Assembly (NCBI GenBank): GCA_958450365.1
Contig: CAUEEP010000935.1
Location: 620,001 to 684,000, forward strand
Direction: 5' to 3'
From: Mesorhabditis belari
Taxonomy: Eukaryota > Nematoda > Chromadorea > Rhabditida > Rhabditidae
DNA length: 64,000 bases
Each line of letters begins with the position of its first letter. The first letter of the stretch is position 1. Below the pieces are notes generated by a model, which was not told the origin of the DNA, ran no database searches, and saw nothing but the letters and a program-made list of their open reading frames with translations. Made by a program: the position numbers and the translations under genes. Positions 1 to 10,904 of the stretch are shown in pieces.

Positions 1-1090
1 AGTGTTTAGAAAATGTCGGACCAAAAATTTCGTTTGCGGGCCTGCTTGTGGTATGAATTTAAGCAAGGCAAATCGGCCGCTGAAGCTCATGGCGCTCTAT
101 CGCAAGTGTTTGACGAAGATGCTCTATCCGAAAGTCAGTGTAAACGATGGTTTCTGCGCTTCCGAGACGGCGACGAAAGCTTGGAAGACCAAAAACACGG
201 GAGTCGACCTCAAATCATCGACAACGACGCATTGAAGGAAGCCATTGAGTCGGATCCACGCCAAATCACTCGCGACCTGGCAGAACAGTTCGACTGCACT
301 CATGTCACCATTGAGAACCATCTGCATGGCATGGGCAAGACGAATAGATGCGGAAAATGGATACCGCATAAGCTATCCGACGCAAACAAGGCGACACGCA
401 TCGCAATCGCCGGAATTCTCACTCACCGCGCCAAGAACAGTGGGTTTTTCGACTCCATTGTTATGTCGGATGAGAAGTGGATCCAATACGGCAACACAGC
501 AAGAAAGCGGCAGTGGTTGGACCCCGGTGAAGCTCCAAAACCGGACATCCACGGAAAAAGGTGATGCTTTGTGTTTGGTGGAACAGTAAAGGCCGGGTGT
601 ACTTTGAGGTTCTGGATTCGGGTCAAACAGTTACGGCGAACCTCTACCAAGGCCAATTGGACCGCGTGGACCAGGCGCTGCGACGTCAAGGTGTGGATAC
701 GGCGTCGACAAAATTCCTCCACGACAACGCTCGGCCGCTTGTCGCAAAAGTCACCCAGCAGAAAATTGAAGAAATGGGCTGGGAAGTCCTGCCTCATCCG
801 CCATACAGCCCAGACTTGGCGCCTTCCGACTACCATCTGTTCCGATCAATGCACCACTCCTTGGCCGAGAAAAAGTTCAAGAACCGTGACGAGGTCCAAA
901 TTTGGGTGTCCAACTTCTTCGAGTCGCAGCCGGTCGAGTTCTTCAAGAAGGGCATCCATTCTCTGCGTGAACGTTGGCGACAAGTCATTGATGCAGATGG
1001 CGAATACCTTTTGGATTAATGTATTGTTATCTTGTTTTTATAATAAAATAAACTTTTAACGAAAACGCGCATTTCTTTTTGCCAACCTAA
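1..1090 (+). mobile_element. mariner-family DNA transposon, 5' end cut by window edge
   Basis: The transposase reading frame starts 12 bases into the window, so the 5' inverted repeat lies outside. The 3' inverted repeat is visible at about 1061-1090, ending in CCAACCTAA and followed by TA (1091-1092), the usual mariner target. The reverse complement begins TTAGGTTGGCAAAAAG, a typical mariner terminus. The other mariners here have variant ends (TTAGGTTGTCCGG at 46.5 kb), so this is a distinct subfamily. Confidence 0.9.
13..1019 (+). pseudogene. mariner transposase with one frameshift
   Basis: DDE/D transposase that would cut and paste the surrounding mariner. The N-terminal helix-turn-helix part runs 13-564 (starts MSDQKFRLRACLWYEFK) and includes the first catalytic Asp in VMSDEKW. 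The C-terminal part runs from about 561 to 1019 in another frame, with the second Asp in FLHDNARP and the third in SPDLAPSDY, the DD34D spacing of mariners. The frame changes in an A-run near 555-560 (IHGK then MLCVWW), consistent with loss of one A. Otherwise the protein is near full length (about 335 residues) and no residue of the catalytic triad is lost, so the copy is young but inactive as written. Sequencing error in the homopolymer is a possible alternative. Confidence 0.9.
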
Positions 1091-1092
1091 TA

Positions 1093-2125
1093 TATTCCAT
1101 TTTTGCTAAATGACAATCTGCGAGCAGTTATAAGTGTCTAAAGTTTTGTTGAGACTCTGAAAATGTGGACATTTGCGTCTTAGCGGGCTTCTTGCGGACC
1201 AGTTTCCGTGCAGCCGTGACCGAGTGGTACAGCATTCGTTTCCAGAGCGATCCCCACGAAAGTTCACAAGTTCTTTCCCCACGAAAACCATGCTCGAGCA
1301 AAATTTGCATATTGCCTTATCAAAAAATCACAATGCAAATGAAATTACTCATTTTCATGAAAGGATGCAAATTTGGCGGATGTCTAAAGGAAAAGAACCA
1401 ATTATCCTTTCAATTTTCGAAATTTCCATTTTTCATCACATTTGATGACCTTTACTTTTATTTTTACATTGTATTGCATTTCTATTTTCGTTTGTTGAAG
1501 AAACTCTCATTGATTTCCACGATCTTTCCCATGCCATCAAGTTTTTCGGATCGATTGATGAGAAGAATTTTGACGCAGCTTTCTCTGTTAAATGATGACC
1601 AATCCACGGCTGCTGTGTGGTTTATACCAGCTTCCGAAGCTGCCACTTATGAAAACTTTTTGATCAAGTACATGATTTTTGTCTTTAAGCTTTTCAAAAT
1701 TATAATTTAAATGAATAGATAAATCATTTTTACATTAAACACCACAAGACTTTAGTTTCTTACTCATTTAGTGAAAAGGGGGAAATTTTTTCGGAAATAG
1801 CTAAATTTTGGTGGGAAAATCCCCAAAAACTTATCAAAAATGAAAATGAGAATCATTGAGGTTAAATTTCGTAAAAAATATCTCTCTTCTTTCTTCATAA
1901 ATTCTCTCTTTTCTGTTGATGGAAATGTTTACGGATGAAATGGGCCTCGTCACGATTGCTTTCTATACAACTAGTGAGTAGAAAAGAGTAGAAAATGTAA
2001 AAGTAAACTCATAAGCTAGAATTTTATATTTAAATCTTTATAGAGTCATAGAAAAACTTTCTTGAACTTTAAAAATCTTTAAAAAACTTTAAAAATCAAA
2101 TTTCTTTTGTAAAATTTGTGAAATG
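1093..2125. other. AT-rich interval without a convincing gene
   Basis: A 181-codon plus frame at 1165-1710 is open but has low-complexity composition and no motif I recognise. Around 1500-1680 two frames each look partly protein-like (for example DFHDLSHAIKFFGSIDEKNF, then VWFIPASEAATYENF in another frame), which would fit a decayed exon. The rest is A/T-rich filler. Confidence 0.4.
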
Positions 2126-2130
2126 CCAAA

Positions 2131-2223
2131 AAGCGGGAGTGGGACAAATGCTACCTTTTTTTTGCGCACCCGGACATTTGCGCACCTTTTTTTTCCGCAA
2201 CCTTGCCCATTAGCGCACCTTTT
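2131..2223 (+). repeat. left arm of foldback element (host of the PAT insertion)
   Basis: This stretch, from GGAGTGGGACAAATG to the TTTT run, is the inverted counterpart of 7022-7105. Both arms carry the same phrases (GCGCACCCGGACATTT, CCCATTAGCGCACCTTTT). The arm stops abruptly at 2223 where the PAT element begins, and resumes at 6681. Confidence 0.85.
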
Positions 2224-2452
2224 GTGCTTCGCTTCGAAAACTTCATTTCATTACGCTATTTCTACGCTCATAGCACAAAATAGTATTTTATACTCCGAAA
2301 TTTCAGGGTGATGGTTTATCGAATGAGCAGAGTATAAAGACATACACCTGAGTCATATAACAAAACAAACACAAACACCAACATAAAACAAACAAACAAA
2401 CATAACAACCATCAAAAATCCAATACAATACAAATAATTGCCTCGGGTGGGC

Positions 2453-3409
2453 TTAAATCGGATTTGGAAGACGTGTCGTTCCTCCTTGCGCTCCCAGCGA
2501 ATCCTTCACATATGGCTCCATGCCCATCATCGACTTCCAGCGTCCTCTTCTTCGCAGGGCCTCCAATTCGACTCCGCGTGCTGCTTCCAGTGTTGTACCC
2601 CCAGCCCGAAGCGAGTGTGATGTGAGCCCACGAAGGTCGAGCTTCTTGAAGAGATTGGTGATTGCCTTGGCGGCTGACTTTGCACTGATTGGCATTCCTT
2701 TGTGTCCCGGGAAGATAAACTCGTCAGCCGCTCTCTTGAAACTGATCCATCTATTCCAAAGTGCCTGAGCTTTTTGACTTCCGTTGAATGAGATGTACGT
2801 GAAACGTCCCTCGCCCTTTTGATCGTTCTTGGCTCGTTTCACCTTCACTTTCCAGATTTGTTGTGGCTCCTCTGAGATATCCTTCCATTGCAAGGCGGCT
2901 ACCTCTGATATGCGAAGAAGGGCGGTAAACATCAGCAACGCCATCACCACCGACTTCAGTTCTTGATTGCTGTCCGAGTCGAGGCCATGACGGATGATCT
3001 TCTCCATTTCGTGCCATCCAATTGGTTTGTGATGTGAGGTCGGAGGAGATAAACGAGTCGAAGCTTTTGTGATTGACGACAAGAGGCGCGCGTGATTCAC
3101 GTCCGGCTCTCCATTGAAAAACTTGAAGGCGGCGATGTTTAAGATGATACTCGCTGGCCCCACAGATCCCGATTTGTGCAGAAGATAGATCAGCAAAGAT
3201 GAGGCAGCTTGTGGATCCAGCTTCACCTCTTCGGCAAATCCCCGTCGTGCTATTTCGGCTTTTGCGTACATCTTCATCGTTGAGGAGGCCAATTCGTTGG
3301 AGGCAACGAGCGACACTTGATCCAGTAGGTAAGTGGGCATCTTTGACGAAGCGATCACATCCAGGACGGGCTTCCACTTCTCCAAACACAGCTCCTCTAA
3401 AATAAACAA
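2453..3409 (-). CDS. tyrosine recombinase (phage-integrase fold) of the PAT element
   Basis: 318-residue intact frame. The enzyme would integrate a circular cDNA by breaking and rejoining DNA through a tyrosine. Visible catalytic motifs: the first Arg in LLRISEVAALQW (about residue 165), HSLRAGG (His-x-x-Arg, about 268), GRW (about 289) and the nucleophile Tyr in MEPYVKD (about 299). A SAM-like core-binding region precedes the catalytic domain (residues 35-110). It ends 229 bp from the left element end and starts just inside repeat A2, the expected place in PAT elements. It is the only element gene with no lesion apart from gag. The start ATG used is the first in frame; a spliced 5' part cannot be excluded. 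Confidence 0.9.
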   Translation of the reverse strand: MFILEELCLEKWKPVLDVIASSKMPTYLLDQVSLVASNELASSTMKMYAKAEIARRGFAEEVKLDPQAASSLLIYLLHKSGSVGPASIILNIAAFKFFNGEPDVNHARLLSSITKASTRLSPPTSHHKPIGWHEMEKIIRHGLDSDSNQELKSVVMALLMFTALLRISEVAALQWKDISEEPQQIWKVKVKRAKNDQKGEGRFTYISFNGSQKAQALWNRWISFKRAADEFIFPGHKGMPISAKSAAKAITNLFKKLDLRGLTSHSLRAGGTTLEAARGVELEALRRRGRWKSMMGMEPYVKDSLGAQGGTTRLPNPI

Positions 3410-3460
3410 TATAAATAATTTAACGACATGATCAAAGGGATTGGGTGGGTGGGTCTTATA

Positions 3461-3759
3461 CTAAACTAAAAACTCTGCTAACGATTGAACCAGAATGAAA
3501 ATTTTTGCTAAATTTTCTCCTTTTATACCCTTTCCCCAAGCCTACGGTAGTTCATCCACCCTATAATCCAAACACTCCAGTTGAATACATTTTGCTACAG
3601 AACAAAAATGGTGCATCCTGAAAGAGCATAAAATCATATTTTGTGCTTCGCTTCGAAAACTTCATTTCATTACGCTATTTCTACGCTCATAGCACAAAAT
3701 AGTATTTTATACTCCGAAATTTCAGGGTGATGGTTTATCGAATGAGCAGAATTATAAAG
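3461..3759. repeat. internal split-direct-repeat junction (A2 + B1) of PAT
   Basis: 3461-3642 repeats 6499-6680 (A1), and 3643-3759 repeats 2224-2339 (B2). The two halves meet at ATCATATTTTGTGCTTCGC, which equals the two element ends joined together. It is therefore a stored copy of the circle junction and the expected template for restoring the termini during replication. Confidence 0.88.
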
Positions 3760-5935
3760 CCCGCTGGGACATAAAATTAAACTTGAGAAATAGGAAAGGA
3801 AATTTCAAGAATTCCGAATCAAAAGTGCTATTGCCCGTTCGGGACGGAATTAAAATTTTTGCTCCCACCCCGAACTCCAGGTAGTCTTCTATAAAATCTT
3901 TCCAATCTCCTTTATAATCAATCAGCAGAGGCCATATTGGGTGGGATGTCCATTTAGGCATACCTAAGATTCCCCTGGACTTCATAAATTTTGCTAACCT
4001 GAGAGCCTTGCAGAGGCGACTTGGCGGCGGGACGCACCAAACTCGATTGGCCGGGTTCCATTGACTGATGCAAGCAAATGCGTTCTCACCAACTGCTTGA
4101 GCGTTCGGGAATCTAGAAATAAATACATCACATTGGGCATTATAGTCGTTCGCAAACAAATCTATGTCTATCCCTCCAAATCTATTTTGCACTATGTTAG
4201 CCACCTCTCTTCTTATACCCCAATCATCTAGGTCAATTTCTCTACTCATGCCGTCAGCTTCTTCATTTAACCCTCTGGGGATCCAGTAAGCGATGAGCTC
4301 AACTACACTCTCGTTTGCCAAGCGTAAAATTTCTAGACTTAGTGCTTGCAAATCCTTTTTCATACTACCTTTATTGGCAATACTAACCGCGCCTTGGTTA
4401 TCGCAAAAAGCTTTTATGCTTTGCCCGATGGGAAATTGCTTTCTAAATGATTCTATGCCAAAAAGAATTCCGCGCAACTCCCGCTTAGTGCTTGATTCCG
4501 CCTGTTCCTCAAGTGATAAATTCCGCGCTGCTTTTAGGGGTCCCAGGGGAGAATTAAAAACGGCACCCAGTGCAACCGCTGATGCATCGGTAAATAAATT
4601 CCACTCACCGGTGAACTCTCTGGCGTAAAGTGATCGCTTCATTGGTTGATTAAGGCGACGAGCCCATGCTTCCCATTCTTCTATCTCTTGAGGTGACGCC
4701 GCAATCTTCTTGTGAACACCTGCTCTGGATTCTTCTAGCATTGCCACCATCTGCGAAGTGGACCTCGTTGATCGCACAGCGTCTGGAACAACAAGATACA
4801 TAGAAACCACATGACCGAGAAAACGTCTACGACTTAGTAAAGTGTTATGGCCTTCTAGTAACCTTTTTTACCTCCGCCTTAGTCTTGTCTATTCGCCTTT
4901 GCGATATGGATACTGATCCATCTGCCAGATCCACTCTGGTCCCTAGAAAATCCAACGCTTGGACTGGTTCCAACTCGCACTTGTCAAGTGCTAAGGTGAT
5001 TCCGCACCTTTCCAATGCAGTCAACACTGCCTCTTTCATTCGTAAAATTTCTTGCCGACTCTCAGCGAAGACTAGACCATCGTCTAGATATAAACAAATA
5101 TTCACTGCTTGCTTTCTCAACGAAGCCACTAGAGGACGGAATAATTTTGTAAATACCCATGGTGCCGGCGAGAGGCCAAATGGTAAGACTGTAAACATGT
5201 AATACTCTCCTAGCCATGTAAATCCCAAAAACGGTTGACTTTCTGGGTGAATTTTAACATGGTGATAGCCGTTTTTAAAATCAAACTTAAACATATACCC
5301 TTGAAATGGTAAAACATCGATCACGGAGGATAAATCCTCCAACCGAAATTTTGTACCAGGCAAAAACGTGTTAAGGTACAGAGATCCAAAATTAGCCTAA
5401 GCTTTCTATCATTGGCTACCACCATGAGAGGTGATACCCAACTCAAAGTGTCCCTTTTTACTTTTAACACAGCTCTGCGAGACAGAAGGGAATGAACCTC
5501 CTTACTCACAAACTCCTTATGTTCAAAAAGCTGTTGGACGGTTATTTTCCCAAGGCTTACGGACTAATGGACTAGAGAACTGAATAAAATACCCGGACTT
5601 AATGACGCTACACCAAAAGGGGAGGCTCCTAGAGATGCCCAATACTCTACAGCCTTAGAAAAACGCTCCTGAATTAACTCACTAGTTTCTTGGTCCTGAA
5701 CCTCCTTGACGACAATTGACACGTGTGTGACCGTATTGAAAACAGTTGTAGCATTGAATACGTTTCGGCGCTCCTTGAAATCCCGCAGCGCCATACCCAA
5801 ATCTATCGGCGGAGCGGCTTTGACCTCTGAGCTCGTCGATCGCGCGGAGCACATCGGCGTTCGAAGGGCCTTGTTGAAAGCGGGACGGAGCATAGCCAGC
5901 GGCTCCGCCCCGTTGGTGAAAGGGCTGCCTCTCAT
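3752..5935 (-). pseudogene. PAT pol: reverse transcriptase plus RNase H, broken
   Basis: Reverse transcriptase and RNase H of the PAT element. The RT palm shows FKFDFKNGYHHVKI, LPFGLSPAPWVF and the polymerase box YLDDG at about 5100. RNase H shows LFTDASAVALGAVF, KRELRGILFGIESF, FCDNQGAVSI and ADGMSREID, so D, E, D, D are all present. A conserved C-terminal block follows (DIDLFANDYNAQCDVF ... CVPPPSRLCKAL), which is usual in this order. Breaks: an in-frame TAG at 5564-5566, a frameshift near 5375 (just before LNTFLPGTKF) and another near 4865 at the RT/RNase H boundary. The 5' end overlaps gag in a different frame, suggesting expression by frameshifting in an intact copy. Confidence 0.9.
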
Positions 5936-6311
5936 ACTTCCGCTTCATCGGTGGTTCGTCTTTCATTAGCTGCGTTGCAAGCAAGAGGCTACCTAGGGAT
6001 GAATCTCCGCTGGCTTCCGAAAGTATTTTCATCCTTTGAGCCGTCTCCGCAATCTCGAAGGCTTTCGGATTAGAGTCGGCAGCGATCAGGAGAGCGTTAC
6101 GTTCGTTGATCAACTTCTTGGCGTTGGTGAGACTCTCCTCCGTTCCCTCCTCAATCTGCTGGAGCACGTTCGTGTTGAATTCCAGTTGGATCGCGAACGG
6201 TTTCTTGGTCAACGTCGGGATACTCGGCTTTGTCTTCATCTTGGCAGTCAACTTCTCGAGCAGATGTTCCTCCAATCTCTCCAGTTCCGTTTTCTCCTTC
6301 TCATCACCCAT
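5682..6311 (-). CDS. Gag-like protein with a CCHC zinc knuckle (PAT element)
   Basis: 209-residue intact frame beginning MGDEKEKTELERLEEHL. The charged, helix-prone N-terminal half (residues 1-115) is followed by an Arg/Gly-rich linker and a single retroviral-type zinc knuckle near the C-terminus, CYNCFQYGHTRVNC (C-x2-C-x4-H-x4-C, about residues 186-199). The role in the family is RNA binding and particle assembly. It is the first gene after repeat A1 and overlaps the start of pol. Confidence 0.85.
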   Translation of the reverse strand: MGDEKEKTELERLEEHLLEKLTAKMKTKPSIPTLTKKPFAIQLEFNTNVLQQIEEGTEESLTNAKKLINERNALLIAADSNPKAFEIAETAQRMKILSEASGDSSLGSLLLATQLMKDEPPMKRKYERQPFHQRGGAAGYAPSRFQQGPSNADVLRAIDELRGQSRSADRFGYGAAGFQGAPKRIQCYNCFQYGHTRVNCRQGGSGPRN

Positions 6312-6676
6312 TGCAATGATCGAACCTAAATAAAGAAATACAGCAGCGAAAGAAAACTGTTATAAAAGAAAACACAAAATTTTTGTAATCTCGCTCAAAA
6401 CTTAGACTAAACTTGAAATAACTTCATGCTAAATTAAAATAAACAACATAAATAATTTAATGATATAACTAAACTCTACTAAACTAAAAACTAAAACTAC
6501 TAAACTAAAAACTCTGCTAACGATTGAACCAGAATGAAAATTTTTGCTAAATTTTCTCCTTTTATACCCTTTCCCAAGCCTACGGTAGTTCATCCACCCT
6601 ATAATCCAAACACTCCAGTTGAATACATTTTGCTACAGAACAAAAATGGTGCATCCTGAAAGAGCATAAAATCATA

Positions 6677-7108
6677 TTTTTTCGCGGTTTAAAAACTCTA
6701 AAAGCTAATATTAACCAATTTCTATTCCAAAAGTTGTTTTTCTAGGTAATTTGAGGGTGTCGAATTCAAATTTTGACATAACAGAGCTTGTGGAACCAAT
6801 TGAAAGGCATTGAAATTGAAAGACAAAACGGCTAGGTCAAATTACAGAAAATTGTCGATTTGTATCTCTTGTCGATCTCTTTGTATAACTCCGTCCGTTT
6901 GCTTCCACAAGCTCTGATATGTCAAAATTTCGATTCTACGCCCTAAAATTACCTAGAAAAACAACTTTTGGAATAGAAATTCGTTAATATTAGCTTTTAG
7001 AGCTTTTTTAAAACGCGAAAAAAGGTGCGCTAATGGGCACGGTGCGGAACAAAAGGTGCCGAAATGTCCGGGTGCGCAATAAAAAGGTCGCATTTGTCCC
7101 ACTCCCCA
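6677..7108 (+). repeat. rest of the foldback element interrupted by PAT
   Basis: The inner left arm (about 6681-6800, TTCGCGGTTTAAAAACTC...) pairs with about 6895-7022 in inverted orientation around an unpaired centre. The outer right arm (7022-7108) pairs with 2131-2223. Without the PAT element the whole is a roughly 520-bp palindromic element with arms of about 210 bp. No transposase is visible inside, so it is non-autonomous. Confidence 0.85.
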
Positions 7109-7458
7109 AAAATCAACTTTCTGAGTTGGTTTTTGAGTTTAAAATTTGAATTGAATTCTACTATTTTGTGGAATTGAATTCGATTCCATTTTGCGCATTG
7201 AATTTGCATTAGCATTCACTATTTTTGCATTAACTGGCCGTGAAATTGTGAACAATATTCCAGCAATAACAAAAAATATTTAGAAACAAAATATTTATGT
7301 TCCATATTTATGAAAAAAGCATTTCTAAACATTCTTCCGTTAATCAAAGTCAAAATAGATCAATCCTCGCCATAAACATTCATTTTCTCAAAAAAGACAA
7401 AGAGAATACCGGGAGCAAAGAAACTCGAGAACTAGAGAAACTAGAGAAAGAAACTAGA

Positions 7459-7537
7459 GAGAACTCGAACCCGGGTCGAAAAAAACTCGAACCGTTTTGG
7501 AGGCGAGCACACTATCCACTGAGCCACCAGCTCCGCA
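7459..7537 (-). repeat. tRNA-like repeat with A and B boxes
   Basis: On the minus strand: an A-box-like TGGCTCAGTGG, then a B-box-like GGGTTCGAGTTC 50-60 bp downstream. I could not pair an acceptor stem, so it is not a functional tRNA; more likely a tRNA-derived repeat or decayed tRNA gene. It is flanked by CTAGAGAAA-type repeats. Confidence 0.5.
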
Positions 7538-7765
7538 TTTGAGGAACAGAGAAAAAGCTTATAAGGACTCCGAAAATCGACGTAAACTTTGATGCCAGAT
7601 ATCTCGCGTTACAGAGCTCCATTGGAAAAAGTAAAAGCATATTCAGAATCTGCATAGCCGATTCTATAAAGCTCGTCTTAAAATTATACCTTGGCCTTTC
7701 CCTAGTTAGCACTTTCTTGTCATCGACTTCTCGTCGCTTAACTAAAAGGAACATATTGAATAAAA

Positions 7766-7810
7766 GCTTCATTACTTCATTACTTCATTACTTCATTACT
7801 TCATTACTGT
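7766..7810. repeat. short tandem repeat, 10-bp unit
   Basis: Four to five direct copies of TTCATTACTT, with a further scattered copy near 7830-7855. Confidence 0.8.
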
Positions 7811-8756
7811 GAAAGCTTCATTACTAAAAGGAACATATTGAGTGAAAGCTTCATTACTGGTTAAGTGTCTTTTAGAAAGTAAAGTAGCCAATTTTTGATA
7901 GAAAAATGACAAATTCAGCCGTTTGTTCGATCCACAACATCTTCTGGGTGCTTGTGATTCTGATCAAAGCTCCGAGAGAGATGAAAGTTCACGCAAGATA
8001 CATCGCCTTTGCACACGTGGGTTTTTGGAAAACTGGATTACGGATTACGGTATTTAGTCTTGAATGGGTATTCAGTCTAGATTAGCTGGAAAGTTTCGAA
8101 AAACCTTTTTCCGGACCCATAAAAGATGAAAAAACTGTGAAATTTTTTCAATTTTTTTTTGCTTGTATTTAACAATATTTAACAATAGATTCCAGATTAC
8201 AGACAATCAAAATTTCTCTTTTTTTTGACTACGAGTCGTTAAAACCTTTTTCTATTTAATTTAAAACCAAATCTACTCGAGGAGATTATCTTTATCCTTT
8301 TGTTTTAATCGTGTGGTATCGTTGCCGATCTGGGATGGGGCTTGCTGGTGTCTTCGAGAACCGTTTTGATCGACGGCACTCAGTATGTCGAATATCTCGG
8401 TTTGCTGAGTCGCTGCAATGTCGATCCTTTACTTCAAGCGGTTAGTTTTTATTCAACTTTGGCAGCTTTATGTCTAAGAGGCTAAAACGGCAATAAATGG
8501 CACGAAATTTTAGGGTTCTCGATTGCTGCCAATTGATCAACCACTTCCGGTTGATTGATTGGGTTCAAACTATACCAAATACTTTCTTATTTCTTAAAAC
8601 TAGTCTAGTGCCAAGTTTCTGAGTCGGATTGGAAGCGGGATAAATAGCAAACACCCTATGAACCCTATGAATTTCGTAGGTCGCCCAAGACTGGATTGGC
8701 TATGTCAGACTTATGCTTTTGCGTATGCAGTTACAGCAGTTACAGTTGAACAACTA

Positions 8757-9000
8757 TTAGGTTGTTCGGATATAAACGAGCGTTTGCACTGCTTAACTCG
8801 TGAGGAAGCCATTTCCCGCATCTGATTGCCTTCCAATGGCGTGGAGATGCTCATCAATAGTAGAATTTGAACATAGAAACTGTTGAGCAAGTTCACGCGG
8901 ACATGGATCCGATTCGATTGCAGCCCTCAAAATATCGTTGTCTACCGCTTGAGGTCGACGAGAGTGTTCATGATCCTCGAGACTTAGGCTTTTGCTGCCA
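8757..9000 (-). mobile_element. mariner relic: terminal repeat plus HTH fragment
   Basis: A mariner-type terminus TTAGGTTGTTCGGATATAAACG begins at 8757 with TA before it. On the minus strand 8793-9000 reads as the N-terminal DNA-binding part of a mariner transposase (SLEDHEHSRRPQAVDNDIL, AAIESDP, HLHAIGR), matching the 1-kb copy in pattern. The catalytic domain is absent. It lies in an intron of the chemoreceptor remnant. Confidence 0.75.
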
Positions 9001-9345
9001 GGCTTTTTAGTGGCTATTCGCCACACGGAGTAATATGAGATCGGGTAAAGAAAGTTCCCTTTTGAAACTCTGAAACTCTTGGGCATTAGTAAAGCGTATA
9101 AAGATCGAAAAAGAATAGTAAATGAAAAGAAAATCATAAAAAGTTAAAAGAAATGCAATAAAATCTAAAAATAAAAGTAAAAGTCATCAAATGTGATGGA
9201 AAACTGGTTCTCAGACCTTAAAGTTGAATTTAGCCGAGGGGGGAAGGGGCGTTCTAATATGCGTATTCAACCAAATGAACTTCCAACCCCATTTAACCAA
9301 ATTGCCCGCCCCCCCCAATTAAAAAAAGAAAAAAAAAAAAAATGT

Positions 9346-9600
9346 ATTCGAACCATATTGGAACCATATTGGAACCGCATCCGAACCATATTGGAACCAT
9401 ATTGGAACCGCATCCGAACCATATTGGAACCATATTGGAACCATATTGAAACCGCATCCGAACCATATTGGAACCAAATTGGAACCATATTGGAACCGCA
9501 TCCGAACCATATTTGAACCATATTGGAACCGCATCCGAACCATATTGGAACCATATTGGAACCGTATTCGAACCATATTGGAACCATATTGGAACCAAAT
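9346..9600. repeat. minisatellite, nested 12-bp and about 33-bp units
   Basis: Tandem ACCATATTGGAA units, with every second or third replaced by ACCGCATCCGAA. Because all units are multiples of 3, several frames stay open on both strands and give spurious proteins such as EPYWNRIRTILEPYWN. Preceded by an A-run at 9325-9342. Confidence 0.9.
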
Positions 9601-10244
9601 TACGATTCACGATTTACGGTATAAGATGCGTTGAGCCACATAGACCAAGCCTAAGTCAAAAGGCTTTCATTTGATAAAAGTATTAGAGAGAAATTCAAGT
9701 AAAATCAGGTGGTTCTTTGTGTAACCAGCTGGTTGATGAGCTTCTCCTTTGTCAGTCTTTTTTACGGTTCGCTGGAGAGGATTTTGCCGACGAACGATCG
9801 AAAAAGGCACGCAATCAAGTAGGCTCAGCTAATGAAATGCCCAAAATAATATACCCAAATAATATGCAACTAAAATCAGTTCTCAAACCTCACTCCACTC
9901 AGAGTCATCATGCTGATCACGATTTGCAATGGATTCGTCATCATCTCAAATCCACTATTTCAATACTACATCATGGTAATTGGCATTGAAGTGTAAACAT
10001 TGATTTCTAAGAAAATCAGAAGCAAGTTCAAACCGATCCCATCCGACACACGCTTATTGCAAGTCCTACGTCGACTTTCCTCTTCAACGCGTCGGTGATC
10101 CTCTCAATGATCATCATCATCCTCTGCATGACCTCTCTTCTTCTCATCGCTGGCCTCTATTTCTCAGATCTACAATCAAATATCGTCCTTTCGTCCTCAA
10201 CAATTCAAAAACAGAAAAGATTTCTGAAAAAGTCTTTGCTACAG

Positions 10245-10904
10245 GTAAAGCAATTTGTTTTTTTTTGACTGACTCTACGTAGTTACTAGAATGATTGTGG
10301 CTTCGTGGGAAAAAATGAAAACCAGTAACAGTCGAAAAAATGATCTCATTTTTAAGACAATAATATAATAAATAAAATATTTTTCTCGTTTATCTCATAA
10401 ACAAAAAAATTTGGACAGCAACTGGTTTTTGGCTGATCGTTTTGGCTGATCTTTTGGCTGGTTTTTGGCTGAGAAAGCTGGTTTCGGTTTGATTTTTGTT
10501 CGATTCGAACGAAGCACACGGTCTATCTGATTATCAATTTTTGAAAAATCAACAAACGCCTTGTCTTCTAGCTTTTCGTTCCCATCGCTTTCTTCGCTTT
10601 TCCGATTTCGATGAGCACAGTGGCGCTGATATTCCCGGATACAAACGGTATTTTTGTTTGGATTGGATCGAGGAAACATTTCAAAACAATTCAAAACCTA
10701 TTTTCCTTTTTTTGATAAGTAGATCCGATTCGAGTTTCGAATTCGAATTGCGCTTTTGGAGTTTTCCGGTGGAAAGTTTCCGACAGCATGGCGCAGGGCT
10801 ATTCTCACAAAAGCTAAACCTAATTTCATGGTTTGATTTGAAAAAGCTGGCCCACGTCTTGACAAGAATCTTGACAACAACTGGTTCATTGCATCTTTTC
10901 TAGC
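10245..10904. other. intervening AT-rich sequence with GGCTGAT-type repeats
   Basis: Between the TM5 and TM7 exons. Direct repeats of TTTTGGCTGAT/CTGGTTT lie at 10420-10490. A 135-codon plus frame (10496-10903) has no recognisable motif; I treat it as non-coding. Confidence 0.4.

Larger units (their letters stand above)
2224..6680 (-). mobile_element. PAT-like (DIRS-order) tyrosine-recombinase retrotransposon
   Basis: A 4.46-kb element with gag, reverse transcriptase/RNase H and a tyrosine recombinase instead of a DDE integrase, all on the minus strand. It carries split direct repeats. Read on the minus strand: A1 (6680-6499), gag, pol, then B1 (3759-3643) directly joined to A2 (3642-3461), then YR, then B2 (2339-2224). 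The A and B copies are almost identical to each other. This A1...B1A2...B2 order is characteristic of PAT/Ngaro-type elements, first described from nematodes. No target-site duplication is seen; both ends abut a T-run. pol is broken, so this copy is inactive. Confidence 0.92.

Noticed and set aside
3752..4810. Methyltransferase domain after RNase H, as in some DIRS elements
   Set aside because: The C-terminal block (DIDLFANDYNAQCDVF ... WCVPPPSRLCKA) matches the usual tail of PAT/Ngaro pol rather than a Dam-like methyltransferase; no DPPY-type motif is present.
9267..9634. Several 60-107-codon frames on both strands
   Set aside because: All are translations of the 12/33-bp minisatellite.
10496..10903. 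135-codon plus frame between chemoreceptor exons
   Set aside because: No TM segment or motif; does not supply the missing TM6 and overlaps repeat-like sequence.
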